A stretch of 64,000 bases of DNA. Source: Druceiella hillmani. Lineage: Eukaryota > Arthropoda > Insecta > Lepidoptera > Hepialidae. The stretch spans positions 2,005,001 through 2,069,000 of the forward strand of contig JAYKKI010000139.1 of assembly GCA_039881145.1 (NCBI GenBank). Direction: 5' to 3'. Each line of letters begins with the position of its first letter. The stretch's first letter is position 1. Both the position numbers and the translations under genes were made by a program. Under the pieces are notes generated by a model. It was not told the DNA's origin. It made no database searches and saw only the letters and a list, made by a program, of their open reading frames with translations. Shown piece by piece: positions 24,541 to 36,785 of the stretch.

Positions 24541-25590
24541 GCATCCCCATGAAAATGCTCATCATCAAGGAGATGTACACGGACTACCAGTGTCAAGTCT
24601 TGCACGAGGGAATCCTGACGCAGTCCATCAGCGTCAATGCAGACGTAAGACAGAGGTGCATTCTCTCCCCAACACTATTCCTGCTTGTCCTTGACAGGGT
24701 GATGCGGAAATTTATAAATGGCAGAAGGCAAGGAATCCAGTGGGGATTGATAGACAGGCTGGAGGACCTCGACTTCGCTGATGACATTTGTCTTTTGGCG
24801 GGGCGCTTCAGAGACATTTACGACAAGCTGAAGAGGGTGCAAGCCGAAGCAGAGAGAGAGCGGGCCTCAAAATCAACGTCGGAAAGACGAAAGATATGCG
24901 CCTCAATACAACCGTTGATACACCTCTAAAGCTGGGCGACAAGAATGTCGAAAAGGTGACAAGAATGTCAAGAATGTCAAGAGAGCTTTCAGCACCTCGG
25001 AAATATGGTGACGAGGGACGGAAGAGCCGAGGAGGATGTGAAGAGCGGAGTGAGAAAGGCAAATGGAGCGTTTGTCCAGCTATACCCGGTGTGGAGAAGT
25101 GAATTCATTTCCAAAAGACGAAGATCAGACTCTTCAGCACCAACGTCAAATCCGTCCTGATGTAAGGCTGTGAGACGTGGAGGGTCTCCAAAGGTCTCAC
25201 TCACCAACTACAGGTCTTCGTGAACAGATGCCTTCACCGCATCACGAACGTGAGGTGGCCGGAGGTGAAGAGGAACGAGGATCTGTGGGCTGAAACGGAC
25301 CAAAAACCCATCGCAGACCAGATTGGGGAGAGGAAGAGGCGTTGGATTGGCCACACGCTATGAAAGGCTGACGAAGCCATCGAGAAGGCAGCCCTCGACT
25401 GGAACCCCCAAGGAGCAAGACGATGTGGCCGACCAAGAAAAACCTGGCAGAGAACGGTCCAGGAAGAAGCAAAGACAGCTGGAAAGACCTGGAGAGAGGT
25501 TAAGCAACTGGCAGCTGACTGCATCAAATGGAGAAATTTTACGTCTGCCCTATGCTCCGACCGAAGCGACAGAAACTGATGATGATATAT
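24540..25590 (+). pseudogene. Non-LTR retrotransposon reverse transcriptase, 5'-truncated and frameshifted
   Basis: Translation in successive frames matches the C-terminal two thirds of a LINE endonuclease/reverse-transcriptase protein. The blocks are: MLIIKEMYTDYQCQVLHEG; VRQRCILSPTLFLLVLDRV (RQG motif with G changed to R); LEDLDFADDICLLAG with the catalytic F-A-D-D at 24774-24785; GLKINVGKTKDMRLNT in the next frame; then VKSV and GCETWRVSKGL; DLWAETDQKPIADQIGERK; RRWIGHTL; ALDWNPQGARRCGRPRKTW; and a terminal ALCSDRSDRN-stop near 25,580. Frameshifts near 24,860 and 25,100 and stops near 25,160 and 25,362 make it inactive. The endonuclease domain and the first RT motifs are absent, so the copy is truncated at the AT tract. 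The 3' end passes into a TGATGATGATAT tail. The exact clade was not resolved. Confidence 0.93.
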
Positions 25591-25639
25591 ATAGAGAATT
25601 CTGTATAAGGAAAATATTTCAAGAATTGTGATTGAAAAT

Positions 25640-27220
25640 GTATCAATATTTTTTTTAACATTAGGTACACATTAGGACATTGTTCACAACATTAGAAAAA
25701 AAATACTATCGCACTGTCCGCATCATAACTTCTTTCAAAATAAATAAATCTGTAAGTTTCTACTGATACTTTTAATACATTATGGTAGTTGTAATTTAAC
25801 GAACCATATTTTAAAACTATTTTGTTGAACAATTTTTATAAACAATTAAAAACACATAAAAAAATCATATTATTTTTTTAGTACGCTTTGAATGGATTCA
25901 TTGTTTTAAATTGATAAACTTGGTTCGCCAAACTATAATTAAATTTAAAAGAAATGTGAACAAGAGTATTCTTAAGGTTTTCAGATTGACTTGTTTTAAT
26001 AAAATTTGTTTTATTTGAAGCAGTTTTTTCTAATTATATGGATTAGAGGAAAAATAATTTAATAAATTGTTTCTTATGTCTATAGGACCAAAAAATTAAG
26101 TGTTGTGTATATTTTAATTTGTTTTATATTCTCTCTAAACAATACTTCAAAATACCTATTTTTAAAGGTGCTAGATTTACATTACTAATACAAAATATAT
26201 AATATTGAAAGAATTATAGATATGTAGGATTACAGATATCTCAACTTTCAAATCGATGTGATCGCAATATTTAAAGACCGTAACCATAAATATGATTTGA
26301 CAGTAGTTGATCACCGTTTCCTTTTTGTGCTGGTTGTCATTTCCTGCACTTTTAACTTTTCATATTTTCAGACTTACTTTTTTTTAACTGATAAATTTTT
26401 GTTATCATATAAAAATTCCTAATATACGTGTTTAAATTTCATGCATCAGTCTTCCTGCTTTAAGAAAAAACTGCACAAAAAATTGGGTCTACATATTATT
26501 CAGTTTTTGTAATTTTATTATCACCACTTAAGTTATATTGGTCTGTTTGAAGCGATTAATTATACTTTAAAAATTTGCGTGGTAGTTTATGGTTAGTACA
26601 TTGTATTAAGCATTCGAAACATTATTATTGTAATCATAATATTTACAAACAAAACTGAACACTGCTATAATAAAAAGTTAATTTACATTTACCATAAAAC
26701 ACTTCATGGGTAACAGACTCGTACTCACGGGTAACTGACTCGTACTACTTCAAACTTTTTGTTCAAGACGTCGTTTTTTATTCATTGAATGTTACTTTTA
26801 CTGCAGCTTTAACGTAGTTAAATTTTATGCCAGCTGTTTGCATTTTAGTGAGGTGTGAGGAACGTTTTTTCCGTTTTTTTATATTTGATGAAATTACTGC
26901 AACTAATTAACCGCCAATTTTTCGGTAATTTTTTTAAATGTTATAGAAATTTCCGGAACATCTTTTACAGAATCTATAAGGAGTGCGGCGATCGATTTTT
27001 TTTAAGTTAACAATTGCGTTTCAGTGAGTGGAAAACCAAAAAGAAATTAATATTTCAGAAGAAGAATTAGAGTGATTTTGCTTCACGAATTTTATTTTGA
27101 TGGCAAGACAGCTAAGCAATACGCTATGCAGGCATAAAAATGTATATTTCTCATTCCAGGAGGATATCGCAATTTGTTTTGGTAGATAAGAGTCTTAATA
27201 AACGTACCCATACCCGTACA
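25640..27220. other. Non-coding AT-rich interval
   Basis: No open frame or recognisable repeat was seen, apart from a short direct repeat of GGGTAACTGACTCGTACT-like sequence near 26,706-26,750 that recalls the CTCGTACTACGAG family. Confidence 0.5.
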
Positions 27221-27221
27221 G

Positions 27222-27400
27222 TGGGTATTAAAATATGACATTATGACATAAGTGCGTACCTACACGAATATATGATATTATAATATAAGTGTATACGTAC
27301 ACCAAAATATGGTATTATAACATAAATGCATACTTACATCAAAATTTTACATTATGCCATACGTGCGTACCAATATCTAAATATGATCAAAACATGCCAA
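27222..27400 (+). repeat. 37-bp minisatellite, about four units
   Basis: Units begin TACACGAATATATG (27261), TACACCAAAATATGG (27298) and TACATCAAAATTTTAC (27335), each ending ATAAGTG/ATAAATG/ATACGTG plus a CGTACC-like joint. Flanking half units extend both ways. Units are moderately diverged. Confidence 0.8.
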
Positions 27401-28194
27401 AATTGTCTTTCAAGTGTGCGAAGGCATGTAAATGGAATTAGTCACAAACAATTTTTTTTAACTAACAGTAAAGTTTCCACCAACATTTACTTTTAAAAAT
27501 TTAACAAAGTTACTACCAAACTTCCTGCAACGTAATACAAAGTATTGTGTATTTATATGACAATTCTCTACACCATATAGCAGAAATGACGCCTCCAAAG
27601 AATTCCTCAATAAATAAATTGTATCTCTACACACACGTCGGCGACAAAAGATACATAACGATGATGCTTACATATTTGAGGTTTAATTTTATTGACTAAG
27701 TAAAAATATACAATAACTTTGCCAACTTAAATAGTGGCATTATCAGTGGTCGACCTAATGTTTATTTATCGTTGCATTTGAATACGTGTCTAGCGTCTTA
27801 GAGTACAAAATAGTTCTTTATTGTCATTTCCTCACCAGCACAACCGGCTTCGACGAGTATTGTGTGTATGCATTGTTGCGTGTAATTGATTACCGACACT
27901 TCAACCGTACGTTCGTCATGCTTCTTTAGCACCAGAATAAATCGACACCTAAGACTGATGCTAATTTTGAATGATTACCGATTGTAATTTAGTAAATAAC
28001 GCATTGCAGTAGGTCATTATGTAATAATCAGGCAGGATGAATGAATGAGCGGCATGTAACTCCACGCCTCAATGAGCATAACGTTCATCCAAAGGACATT
28101 TAGTTAGACATGGATGTAGTCAGACGTCATATTTTTTCGCATGTATCTATAGTTTGTTTGGTATTTTGTGAAATTATCTCATTGTATAAAAAAC

Positions 28195-28275
28195 TGTCAA
28201 GTACGAGTGGCATTCGTATTACGAGGGTTCCGCGCACATTTAGGCATTTACAAATATTTAGTGGTACACAATATT
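28195..28275 (+). repeat. Dispersed repeat with CTCG-CGAG palindrome, copy A
   Basis: TTCGTATTACGAG at 28213-28225, then GGTTCCGCGCACATTTAGG and a TTTACAAATATT stretch. It shares a 5' CTGTCAAGTACGAGTGG-like lead with copy B. A 60-codon frame across this repeat (28110-28292) is probably fortuitous. Confidence 0.55.
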
Positions 28276-28382
28276 CCTATTCAATTATTTAAAAAATTAT
28301 AGTTTGATAGGACGAATATATATTGCCTACTGTATCTTTCACAGGAACATATTTAATACTTTTTTATGTGATATAACTACAA

Positions 28383-28660
28383 ATAAACGATTTCCTGATT
28401 TTGGAACGAAGTTCCTTATCGCGCGTTGCGAAAGGGGGCTAGACGGAAAAAATTAAGACCAAAAATTGTAACGACACTTTTTGCTATAGTTGCAAGCGGG
28501 CGCGCTGCAAGCCGTGCGGCGTGCGCGTGTTTCTTTGTCTGTCTCTCTCATAGAAAGCGACCCAGTTATTTTCGACTTTCTATTTCGCATTGAACCGTGT
28601 GGTGTCGCTACGATTATTTTTGTTGACTGTATACAGGTTTTTTGTACGTAATAAATAATA
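28383..28660. repeat. GC-richer patch, possible dispersed repeat
   Basis: Starts TTTCCTGATTTTGGAACGAA and contains the inverted repeat GGAAC-GAA-GTTCC, TTATCGCGCGTTGCG, AAAGGGGGCTAGACGG and GCGGGCGCGCTGCAAGCC. It stands out from surrounding DNA of roughly 70% A+T. The 73-codon minus-strand frame (28453-28674) and the plus-strand frames are not recognised. An old mobile-element fragment is the likeliest reading. Confidence 0.4.
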
Positions 28661-28903
28661 AAAAGTAATAACAATAATTATTATTATAACTTAAAAGAAA
28701 TAAAATTGTATTACAATTTTCCTTTATATATGCTGAGTCTTTGCTCCTTACCAAATTTCATGATACGACGAGAATTGCACTATAGGTTTTGATTTATTAG
28801 GGAGTGTCAAAATTTGCGGTATAAATATTAGTATTTTTAGGGTTTGTTTGATTACTTTGGTTAATTTAAAACTTTTTTTTTAAATAGGAACACTTTCATT
28901 GGA

Positions 28904-28908
<5 letters not shown>

Positions 28909-28976
<68 letters not shown>

Positions 28977-28995
28977 GTACATATACATACATACA
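28909..28995. repeat. (AT)n microsatellite
   Basis: About 60 bases of alternating TA with a short GTACATATACATACATACAT extension. Confidence 0.96.
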
Positions 28996-28999
28996 TATA

Positions 29000-30090
29000 T
29001 ATTTAGTGGTCTGAAATATTTTCAAACCTGTTAAAAATAATATTAAAATTTATTTTCAAAAAATCATCAATTATTTTTTAACTCTAAATTAGGAAATTTC
29101 TGAATAGTAAAATTTTACGTAGTATATTATTTAATTTTTAATTCGATTGCAAAAAGTAATACCTGAAAATGTGGCTCGCAAATAAAATGTAGGTATGCAA
29201 TATTTTTTACGATATTATCGTATAAACTTAGCAAAGTTTTTTTTTTAAATATTTTTATCCATTTACAACTTTTTAAAATTTTTCGAAAACCATTTCTTTA
29301 GGTGTATTGTTCATATAAAAAGAAATTATGCGAAAATAATTTTGGTCAAAACACTCGAAGTGAATGGAAAGCTTGGCAATTCCATTCATTGTTTCTGGGT
29401 TCCTAACGAAATTTCACTCCCGACCCATGAGGATTGCCTGTGATCATAAAGAAAATTACAGCTTCGCTTTACGTGCGAATTCATACTAAGAATTGTGTTT
29501 AAGATTCTGTACAGGTTTATCGAGGTATTATTGCATGTTAATGAAGAGAGATATTAATTTACTTTTGGGGCTATAAAAGCAACGCCCACTTCAAGATTAC
29601 GTTTTATTGCCTTCAAATCAAAATTTCGATGAATAATTTACAAATACTAAAGTTACTGTTTAGCAAAGCGTCTCTTCTTAAATATTACAAATTTTGTGGA
29701 TAACCCACAAAGTTTTGTCTTCCAAATCCTCTTTCAAGATTTTGAGAGTTGTAAGCGCGAAACTGTAGCTTTTTTGAGCAAACAGAATAAATATTTTTAA
29801 AATATTTAAAATTATTTCAATTAAATATTATTACAATAAAAAATGAAGGAATTTTGTTATAATCTTTGATGTTTCCTTTACAATTATTTTGATATTTTGG
29901 TAAAGTATAGATAAATGAATCTTCCACTATATTATTAGCTTTAGTTGACTTAAATGTTCATTACTTGATATATTTTAATATCAATATGTTTACTCCGATA
30001 TTTTAGTATCGGAGATAAATATTAATAATGTTTGAAGAGATTAAGTTTATATTGAAATGATTTTTCAATATTTGAAAATGAGGGTTTTAA
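29000..30090. other. Non-coding AT-rich interval
   Basis: Long T and A runs and frequent stops in all frames. Nothing recognisable. Confidence 0.5.
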
Positions 30091-30109
30091 ACATGTTTCA
30101 GTTATCAGT

Positions 30110-30470
30110 GATGATACACAGAACTGAGACGTGGTCCTCCTATTGATCTTGCAAATTTAAGTTCCTCAGTGGGCTGTAGAAATATCTGGACTCAATGTCT
30201 CGTTATGAAATGTGGTTTGTAATGAGAAAATTTGTGCGAAAACTAACGTTACTGATATAGCCGGTTGTATTGGCAGGTTGATGTAATAATGGCAGGTCAT
30301 GATAATCGACGGCTATTGGAGAAGAAAGTTCTTAAATGGCGACGACGTACTGGAGTTTGCAGGATGAGGCACACCCCCATTAGAAGGATAAATGGGAGAG
30401 GTAATAAACCCCATGCATTGATTCGGTAATAAACCCCATGCAGCTAATGATGATGATGAAAATATTTGTT
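30110..30470 (+). pseudogene. LINE reverse-transcriptase C-terminal relic
   Basis: Fragments in different frames follow the order of the tail of insect endonuclease/RT proteins of the 'RVTDIAQR..WAGH..RR' type: TETWS near 30,130; LNVSL-stop-NVVCNEKICAK and TNVTDIAGCIGRL around 30,190-30,290; MAGHDNRRLLEKKVLKWRRR and TGVCRMRHTPIRR to about 30,390. It ends with TAATGATGATGATGA near 30,447-30,461, a common LINE 3' end. Stops and frameshifts show it is dead. It differs from the 24.5 kb copy in these blocks, so it is a different family. Confidence 0.75.
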
Positions 30471-31906
30471 AAGCCACTCGTAAAATTTCTCTTTATCAGA
30501 CATATTATTTTCGATTCCATTTTACGAATTGTTTATATAAAACAAACCACACGTGACCCATCCATATACGTACGTACACGTCCATTAATGGATTCTCGAA
30601 TCGCACGCTTGAGTACGATATTTATTATCGACGTCCCAATTTAAAACACTAACTATTTAACACATTGTCACTTTTTAGGACATAGTGAAACTTGACTCTG
30701 TTCAATTACAGACTAGACGGCACTTCATCTGCAATTGTCCGTAGCAACTATCATTGACATAGCAAATAATTTAAAATATTTCCAGGGAGTAATTGATTTT
30801 AAACTGGACACACTCTTTTTCGTTACCATTTTTGGTTTACTTTTTTCAAATTTTAGTAGAAACTTGAAATAAAAATATGGAAATGTAATGAAAATCACCA
30901 AAATATTATATTGTTAAATTTACAAGCAAAAACAAAGACCAAAGCTTATATTATGAATTAATTCGAATTATACAGGAAAAATAAAATATTCGCGCGCTTT
31001 AACTGGTTAAATAATATATAAATATTTAATGTACGTAACCATTTATTATAATACATCTCTTTCCTGTTAAATACATGCAACTTTGCTGAAAACGTGTAAT
31101 TTTTTTGAAGTTATACCCCTTTAGGCATACGCCTAATGGAAAAATTATGCGAGTTGAGAGAAATTTAAAAAAAACAGGATGAAGTTGGCAACGATACAAC
31201 ACAAAAAGAACGCCATTAAGTTAACCACTAAACAATTATTTTTTATCAGTTTAGTTGTCTGAAGTGCTACGTGTATATGAATAGAAAGGGTTTGTTTGGT
31301 TGTAGCATTGTCAAGTGATTATTTGATTGGCGAAATTTATACCGCGATAGCATTTGTTTGAAATATCGCAGCTATATATAAATTATTAAACACTTAAGAT
31401 TTTCAGCATATTCATTTATATTCATTATTAAACTTTATTTAGTTAGCAATTCAATTTTTGTGTTTAACGCGGCGACATGCCATTAACGTCCAATATTTTA
31501 TTTTTCTACTGGCTTTCATTATTAGTCAGTCATTTGACAGACCATTTTCAAATTATTTCACTTCAATTTTGCTATTCTCTTTTTTAATAATTAAAATTTA
31601 ATAGTGATCCGTATAGTAAAAAAAGCTTTATAACAATATTTGAATTTAATTTTAAAATTATTTTGTATTTAAAATCATTAATTTTAAATTTGACAGATGC
31701 CCATCTGTCAACCATCATACATTAATTTTTTCCCCTGTCTTTTCATTGTTCTTTTACAATTCTAAAGAATTATAACTTGTCACGTGCATACATAAGACAA
31801 CATGATTATTTTTATTGCAAAGTAGTGGATAATTTCAGAATATAATTAATTATATTATGTGCCTTAGGATATCACCAGCGTAGAATTATTTTTAATATAC
31901 TGCACT

Positions 31907-31918
31907 CCCCCCCCCCCC
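31907..31918 (+). repeat. Poly-C tract (C12)
   Basis: Twelve consecutive C in an AT-rich setting. Confidence 0.98.
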
Positions 31919-32636
31919 ACGGTTATTAAACTCCTCTGCATTGTTTAGTAAATGATATCGGTAGTTGTGTTGAAGGAATATTCCCGGGAATACTTGGAAT
32001 GTCCCGTCAATAAATATGGTCTTCTGCTTCTACCTTGCACTGGCAACACCAGTGTTCCCTTATTTCTGTTACCAAAGTAAAGCAATGATAAAAGTCACTG
32101 ATTTACTCTTATGAATTATGCAGTGGTCTTATATAGGCTACAATCCTGTACGATGGCATTCTAAAGTAAAAAAAGAATTTAAAATATGTATATAGTTTTA
32201 AAGATTAGAGTGAACAAACATAACAAAGGAGCAAACTTTTCCGTATAATTTGTATAATAGTGGATAATTGAACAAATAAATAATTGCAGCTTAATTTTGT
32301 CTCCAAAATACTCAATTCTGCTACAGGACAAATGATCTGCGATTGCCAAAGCTTTGAATTTAGTCAAAGAAGAAGAGTACTCCTTAATGTTACTGCTCAC
32401 ACCAATGGTATTAATGAGACTTTTTTTTTTGCTTCTTTGGTTAAGTAATACATATTTCAATGTTACATACATAGTTATTAAACTCTCGTTAAACGTGCGT
32501 CATTAGATACCCCAAGTTGTAATTCCGAGTGGCGTTTGAAGTAACTTCCTCTTAAATTTAGAGAGCGAACGTTAACATTTTCTTTGTAATCATTTGCACA
32601 AAGACATTTGGCGGGTCGTGAAATCTATATATATAT

Positions 32637-32648
32637 ATTGCGTAAACG

Positions 32649-32707
<59 letters not shown>

Positions 32708-32716
32708 CGTAAACGA
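32637..32716. repeat. (AT)n tract bracketed by direct repeat ATTGCGTAAACGA
   Basis: ATTGCGTAAACGA occurs at 32637-32649 and 32704-32716, each preceded by TATATATAT. The two copies enclose about 54 bases of AT dinucleotide. Confidence 0.92.
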
Positions 32717-33199
32717 TCAGCTCCAGTTTCGCACGCATACGCAACATATATTCCGCAAGTTTTAACTTGAAAGCGGAGACACCAATTTGATACGTCTGCA
32801 GCAAAAGAAGAAAACCTGATTAATAGCGTAATTCAACCGGAAAGTCAATAAGAAGTAATCGGTTTAATGAGTGGAAAAGTAATTACGAAAAACTAAGAGG
32901 AAAACACGTCAGCGTAGAAAGAAATATTCCAACTTGATTGTTAGCCAGTACTTCAGTTATACTCTGGAGAAATCTGTTCCTAGTTCACTTAATAAAGATT
33001 AACTTAACATTTTGATTTAACCTTATTTAGCCATTTTTATTTAATTTTTTATCATTTATTTAAATATTGATTATGTAGCCATAAATGATGCAAAACTAAA
33101 ATTTCGGAATTTTAGCTAAACTAAAATTTCGAAAAATTCAGCATCCATTTTTATTGATTTTCTCTCATTTATTTGTATTCGGTTCATTATTAATTTTGC

Positions 33200-33221
33200 A
33201 TAATAATAATAATAATAATAA
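33200..33221 (+). repeat. (TAA)n microsatellite
   Basis: About seven TAA units starting after TTTTGCA. Confidence 0.95.
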
Positions 33222-33414
33222 AATAAAAAATCAAAGTGCACTCTAATGGAAATTTACATCCATTCCAGATACTATTTGCATAAAACGTTTCGAGCCAATT
33301 TTTACCCTTCGTTATCTCATTTCCTATTTGAGATAAATATAAAAAATTAAATCTAATGTATATCCTACTAGTTTCCGACTGAATGGAAATAAGAATATCA
33401 CGTTCTTTTTACAG

Positions 33415-33521
33415 TGTCTTTAGTAGATCCTGAGTCATTGACAAAAAATGCTTACATTTGGCACCCGTTGATTGGCTCGCTCGTTGAGCGGACATCAAAA
33501 ACTTTACGCCGCTTCTCTTAA
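33415..33521 (+). CDS. Possible terminal exon, unidentified
   Basis: A good acceptor (CGTTCTTTTTACAG, ending 33414) is followed by a GC-richer open segment reading SLVDPESLTKNAYIW, HPLIGSLVERT and SKTLRRFS-stop at 33519-33521. Composition and residue make-up look coding against a background rich in stops. It is short, with no recognised family and no visible partner exon upstream, so chance cannot be excluded. Confidence 0.28.
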
Positions 33522-34766
33522 TTCCAGTACCTTAAATTTGATACATAGCAAGTGTGGAGACTAGAAAATAATTATAAAATAAGCAAAGTATGAGTTGGGC
33601 TGGTCGCAATTTTTCGAAAAACCTATTGATGCATTTTCCGATCAGTTTACCACTTGTACGTTCCATCGTAATAAATAACTTTGTTTAGTTTTGATTCATA
33701 TTTACACCCCTAAACCAAAAAAAATTATGAATGCTTTAATTAGATATATCATAAACTACACAATAATTTTATATATTAGGCTATAATTCGGACAAAAATT
33801 CCACTTGTATATCAACTGCGCAAACGTGGCCCTTATGACCTTTTGACAAAGGAATTCAAACATTTTGTTTCTGTTGGATTAATTAAAATAAATACTTGAC
33901 TTCAGACAATTTTGAATTTTATCAGTATTGGTATTTCTGTATCAGGATTTCGAATTCCTTACTTCGGTTTAGTTTTTATTTAGTTATATTTACTTCCTAT
34001 TATTATTCACGTCTGGGTAAATGATGAAGTTACACACTACATAAATTCATTTCTACGCAAAATGTTGGCAGTTTAAGTTTCATGCGATATTTTATGGATT
34101 GCATGATTGCATATATATGCAAAAAAACTGATGGGGCAAACATTCTCAAGGACGTTATATGAAATTAGATCGATTATATTGCCTGGACTTGCAATGAACC
34201 TTCAGTTGAGCTAAAGATTGCAGAGGTATACCTTACAATAATTCAAATTTAATGTCTTGTAGATCATTCTGGTTTCGAAGGTAGTCTTATTCAGGTTTCA
34301 GTACATGAGGGATTATTTACTTGGTCATTACAAAAGATTCTTTTATGTTTTGCTGCGACCAAGCTTATGTTGCGGTTTCTAAAAGTAAAAAAAAAATAAT
34401 CAATCACACTTCATAAATTTAGATCCGAGCCAGATCGAAAGTCTAGAACGTGGTGTAATAAAATACATTGTACTGATGTTAATTAATAGGACAAATTTTT
34501 ACGACATATGTTATAAAATCCTTCTCGATCAAGAACTTTTCTATGCCTTGGATAGGCATAGGGAAAGGCTTTTACGTTCATACCGCTTCAGTTCAGACAG
34601 CTGCTATAAATTTTAACAAAAAACAAAAACAAGCAAGCAAAAACAGAATATTTTCATATCGAAACACATCTTAAGATGGAAGACGATGTCATCGCAAAAT
34701 TTAGCTTTACCCTTGCAGCCGGATGTGTACACATGCAAATTATTAATTTACTGCTGGTGCTCACAG

Positions 34767-34946
34767 CCGCGTTGCGGATGAATATTCATTTGGTGTTGCT
34801 ACTACCTTCCTAAACGAGGCGTTCTATAATCACAAACCGGTTAATTTGTTAACAGAGCTTAGCAACCTTATGCTACGTATATGGTCGTCCAACACGGATT
34901 TGTTTGACGGTAAATTGTTTGTCGGGATAAAATCACATGTCTGGAT
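34767..34946 (+). CDS. Possible internal exon, unidentified
   Basis: 180 bases open in one frame between acceptor GGTGCTCACAG (ending 34766) and donor GGAT/GTAAGG (34947). The translation RVADEYSFGVATTFLNEAF, YNHKPVNLLTELSNLML, RIWSSNTDLFDGKLF, VGIKSHVW uses a balanced set of codons and is about 42% G+C. Both ends are phase 2 (one base completes the first codon, two bases begin the next), as expected for an exon that can be included cleanly. The frame is closed by a stop just 5' of the acceptor and by the TAA inside the donor. The family is not recognised. It does not join in frame directly to the exon-like segment at 38,839. Confidence 0.42.
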
Positions 34947-35139
34947 GTAAGGTTTAATTTATACTTAACATTTAACAAGAACAAATTGAATTGAATATAT
35001 GATTATCTGGATACTTGTAATAAAAACAAAGTATTTTCTTGCACTTGAAGAAGTTAGAAGACAGGTCCATAAATAAGTGTAATAAAAAAATAATGTGTAT
35101 ATCTCTAAGAAATCTTAGCGCAATGACCTACTTTATATT

Positions 35140-35470
35140 ATAATGGAAGCTGTAAAAAGTGAATAATTTAAATATCTGGGAAGTTGGGTCAATGAAAGTA
35201 GAATCCGTACATAACAAATTAATAATCGAATCAAGATCTTTCATCTTTCTTCAAAATGAACAAGTGCGTCTCATAAAAATAATTGTATTTGCCTAAGAAT
35301 GCAGTTGATACGCTGCCATTTTTTTAGTACATGCTAGTATCGAGAGGTGTGAAAACCTAGAATCTGGCACAGAAAACTACAAAGAAACTAATAGCCTTCT
35401 AGATAGCCGGCTTTTCAAATTATTTTGGGGTAACGTAAAAATCAAGAAATTACATAAAAGTTTAAAAGGA
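35140..35470 (+). pseudogene. LINE reverse-transcriptase relic, heavily decayed
   Basis: MEAVKSE-stop-FKYLGSWVNES and then NNRIKIFHLSSK resemble the 'FKYLGS.V..G....EI..RI..A..AF' block after the RT thumb in LINE proteins. Weaker similarity continues to about 35,470. Several stops are present. Confidence 0.5.
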
Positions 35471-35947
35471 TGGGTAAAATTGGAATGTAGTAATTATTTA
35501 ATAAACAAAGAAATATACATTTTGTAAAGATGCAACACAAATAGTTACGTGCAATAATTCGGAAAGGTTTAAAAATATATTTTTATATCTTAAGAGCAAT
35601 ATTCCATAAATGGAAATTTTGTTAATTTCTTACGACTGTGATTTCTACAAAACAAAAACGAATATCCAATAATTTACTTGAAGCAACATCGTTAGTTTTG
35701 CCAAATCTTGTAAATTAGATCAGCTAAAGTTTTGAGACTCCCATATTAATTTTCAGAACTTCTTATATTTATCTCAATTATAAAGAGTCATAATTTCATA
35801 GCAGTAGTTATAAATTTGCTATTCTACGCTGAATATAAAACCTGTGTTAAAAATCATAGCCATATTGCAATATTCGTAAATAATCATAGCAATATTTATA
35901 AAAAATAATTTTATGGAAATAATAAATATTCAATCATATTAAAAACA

Positions 35948-36030
35948 TGTCAAGCAGGAAGGACTCAAACTACGAGTGTTCCTAACACATTTAGGTACTT
36001 ATGAATATTCAAAGGTTCATAGTATTTCTA
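35948..36030 (+). repeat. Dispersed repeat with CTCG-CGAG palindrome, copy B
   Basis: CTCAAACTACGAG at 35964-35976, then TGTTCCTAACACATTTAGG and TATGAATATTCAAAGG. The left half of the palindrome has decayed. Similarity to copy A extends on both sides for about 80 bases. Confidence 0.55.
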
Positions 36031-36785
36031 ACAAACTATTCTAAAATACTAATTTTTCACAACGTAGAAATGTCGGCCACCATATATTTTTAAACATTTC
36101 TTGTCATCATATTAACATCTAAATATACAGCCCGATATATCCTTCATAGGCTTTATTTATTATAAATATTCAAGTTATTTTTGCAGTTCATTTAAATAAT
36201 ATCTATGGAGCCACCATTAATTTTTCAGATCATAAGTTGGTTATTACATATAAACAAGTAAATTCGATGCTACTTCGGTGTGATGATTTTCTTTCAATTT
36301 TATTGTATATTATACGATAGTGAATACTTTTTAGATATTCAGAAATGGCGGTTTAGCTGCTCGGGGATGGAAACTAACAGAAATGAGCATTTTAAAGCTT
36401 AGTATATCTCTAAATGGATCACTGTGTTGAATAAATTTTCATAATGTACCCCAAATACTTTAAAAAAAACTATTCAACCATACTCTATACAGTGTGTACG
36501 TGAAGACTTTATTTCATAATGTTGTAGCATATGTATAACCATGCTATTTTAAATTTATAGTATTAATTGTCTGCGAGTAAAATGGTTGTGATGTATAGAC
36601 CGAATTAACGAAACTAATTTATTGACAGAACGGACCTATTTCAATTTCTGACTTACTTTTTGGCGACATATTTTGTTTAAAAAACTCATTTTATCCCAAA
36701 TAGAAGGAAGCAAAATCGTAGAACAACAAAAAGTTATTCGGTAGGTATAACAATAAATGTAACAGATTTATATTTATCATGAACC

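Larger units (their letters stand above)
30480..33400. other. Non-coding interval with simple repeats
   Basis: Contains a C12 tract (31907-31918), an (AT)n tract (32651-32704) and a (TAA)n tract (33200-33221). A 97-codon minus-strand frame at 32179-32472 is hydrophobic and unrecognised, and may be chance. Confidence 0.5.

Noticed and set aside
24593..25527. Minus-strand and alternate-frame open frames of 72-104 codons over the LINE at 24.5-25.6 kb
   Set aside because: They are antisense shadows of the reverse-transcriptase relic, whose plus-strand blocks are clear.
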